Assembly: GCA_944739405.2 (NCBI GenBank)
Contig: OX123182.2
Location: 93,798,051-93,862,050, forward strand
Reading direction: 5' to 3'
Length of the DNA stretch: 64,000 nucleotides
Source: Euclidia mi
Lineage: Eukaryota > Arthropoda > Insecta > Lepidoptera > Erebidae
Within the stretch, counting starts at the first letter, position 1; each line of letters starts with the position of its first letter. This document shows positions 63,265 to 64,000 of this stretch, piece after piece. The notes below the pieces were generated by a model. The model was not told the DNA's origin, did not search any database, and worked only from the letters and a program-made list of their open reading frames with translations. A program made the translations under genes and the position numbers.

Positions 63265-63492
63265 GCAAATTAACAAGTCTGCCATAGCTGAGCATTTGTT
63301 GGAGTCTGGACCAAACCACTGGATCGAATTACATCAACCAAAGGTCTTATCTACCGATCGTCACTATTACCTCAGGACAGTACGTGAAGCGGTTGAAATC
63401 AAAAAGCATAAAAATTTCAACCGGGAAGATGGATACAGACTGTCTACAACTTGGAATCCAGTAATCAACAAATGTAAACCCCGCCGCAGTAA
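63265..63492 (+). pseudogene. Penelope-like GIY-YIG endonuclease C-terminus
   Basis: The translation reads NKSAIAEHLLESGPNHWIEL, then VLSTDRHYYLRTVREAVEI and KNFNREDGYRLSTTWNPVI. This matches the end of Penelope-like proteins, where a GIY-YIG nuclease follows the reverse transcriptase and the 'K.A.AEH', 'R.YY.R..REA.EI' and 'FNRE.G..LS..W.P' positions are conserved. The RT and the GIY-YIG core itself are absent upstream, so this is a 5'-truncated copy. The open frame runs on to 63,619 through low-information sequence. Confidence 0.6.
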
Positions 63493-63735
63493 CACAGCTC
63501 ATCAGTGTGTAGACGTCATAAGTGTTGTGTGTCGACGTACCGACAGTTCGGATAAAAATAAAAATAAAAAACAAGTGAGGGTAGCTGCCGAAACCCGCGC
63601 TTCACAAGGACGACGCTGAGATGACATCAGTCCTGCCGCGACCAAGGCTATGGTAAGACGGCCGAAACGTCGGTAAAACATAGGTATTTATACCTTAAAT
63701 TAATTAAATATCACGAATAAGACCCCTTTTAATAA
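63265..63735 (+). mobile_element. Penelope-like element 3' end
   Basis: A coding remnant is followed by the family's 3' UTR: 'cgcgaccaaggctatggtaa', 'ggccgaaacgtcggtaaaac', 'ggtatttataccttaaatta' and 'cacgaataagacccc'. The minus-strand fragment at 836-950 is the same 3' UTR. Confidence 0.6.
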
Positions 63736-64000
63736 AATTGTATGATGTATACAAATCGCGAAAGTTTAAATTCGATTAATGTAAACTTGGTTGGTCAAAG
63801 TAAATATGATAAAGCTCTTTTAATTCTTGTTATCGTTTATTTAATTAATATTCTGTTTATTTGTTTATGAGATTTTTATTTTGGATTGAGTTGTTTGTGG
63901 TTTCTATTCCTTGGACGCTCTTTAATATCTTAAGGTCACTCATAATTAAACGACCAACAACACGCGAGTTATTAGTTCTTATATTTGAAGAATCCCTGTG
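63736..64000. other. Unassigned right edge
   Basis: AT-rich; no feature recognised. Confidence 0.3.

Overview
This window is insect nuclear DNA, most likely from a moth or butterfly (Lepidoptera), and nearly all of it that can be identified is transposable-element sequence. The lepidopteran call rests on repeat families typical of those genomes: short Helitrons ending in CTAG with the 'ctagctgacc' and 'actagtgacccgcc' termini, a tRNA-headed SINE with a GAT-repeat tail, a Penelope-type 3' end carrying 'ccgaaacgt', the 'cggtgcgcgag...cacttgaccggttt' repeat end, and LINEs of the Jockey/CR1, RTE and restriction-like-endonuclease (RLE) classes plus a BEL/Pao element. I recognise no host protein gene, rRNA, functional tRNA gene or CRISPR array.

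Layout. 1-6.4 kb: part of a tandem ~315-bp repeat split by a Helitron (467-1275), then a TIR-bounded element with TA target duplication (1524-4078), then unassigned AT-rich DNA. 6.4-17 kb: a SINE, then a Jockey LINE (about 6.9-16.9 kb) interrupted by an RTE-type element, itself interrupted by a hAT-type transposon with an exact 8-bp target duplication: a three-level nest. 17-18.3 kb: SINE remnants and two perfect GC-rich hairpins. 18.4-23.3 kb: an almost intact CR1-like LINE (ORF1 open; ORF2 with one stop and one frameshift). 26-41.7 kb: a Helitron whose TAA-rich end has received about 14.4 kb of RLE-type non-LTR retrotransposons resembling the Dong/R4 group. Three have intact 1194-1198-codon ORFs and one is 5'-truncated; all are head-to-tail on the plus strand and separated only by TAA/AAT microsatellite. 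The rest of the Helitron end reappears after the last copy. 42.9-44.6 kb: several units of the ~315-bp repeat. 44.7-52.6 kb: LINE and Helitron remnants and unassigned DNA. 53.4-57.3 kb (minus): a decayed CR1-like LINE with a coiled-coil/SGNH-type ORF1. 57.3-61.1 kb (minus): a BEL/Pao element with a 5'-truncated LINE in its gag zinc-knuckle region. 63.2-63.7 kb: a Penelope-like 3' end.

The central observation is the RLE-LINE array. Elements that insert into TAA repeats and end in TAA repeats provide new targets with each insertion, so they can stack. The copies here are divergent subfamilies, which argues for repeated insertion, not tandem duplication. They share structures supported by compensatory base changes: a hairpin immediately after the stop codon with a constant 19-nt loop, and leader hairpins. 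Each intact protein has an AT-hook, a possible Myb-like segment, a reverse transcriptase with an FMDD box, a CCHC knuckle and a PD...D-type endonuclease. All family assignments come from reading motifs by eye; no database search was possible.
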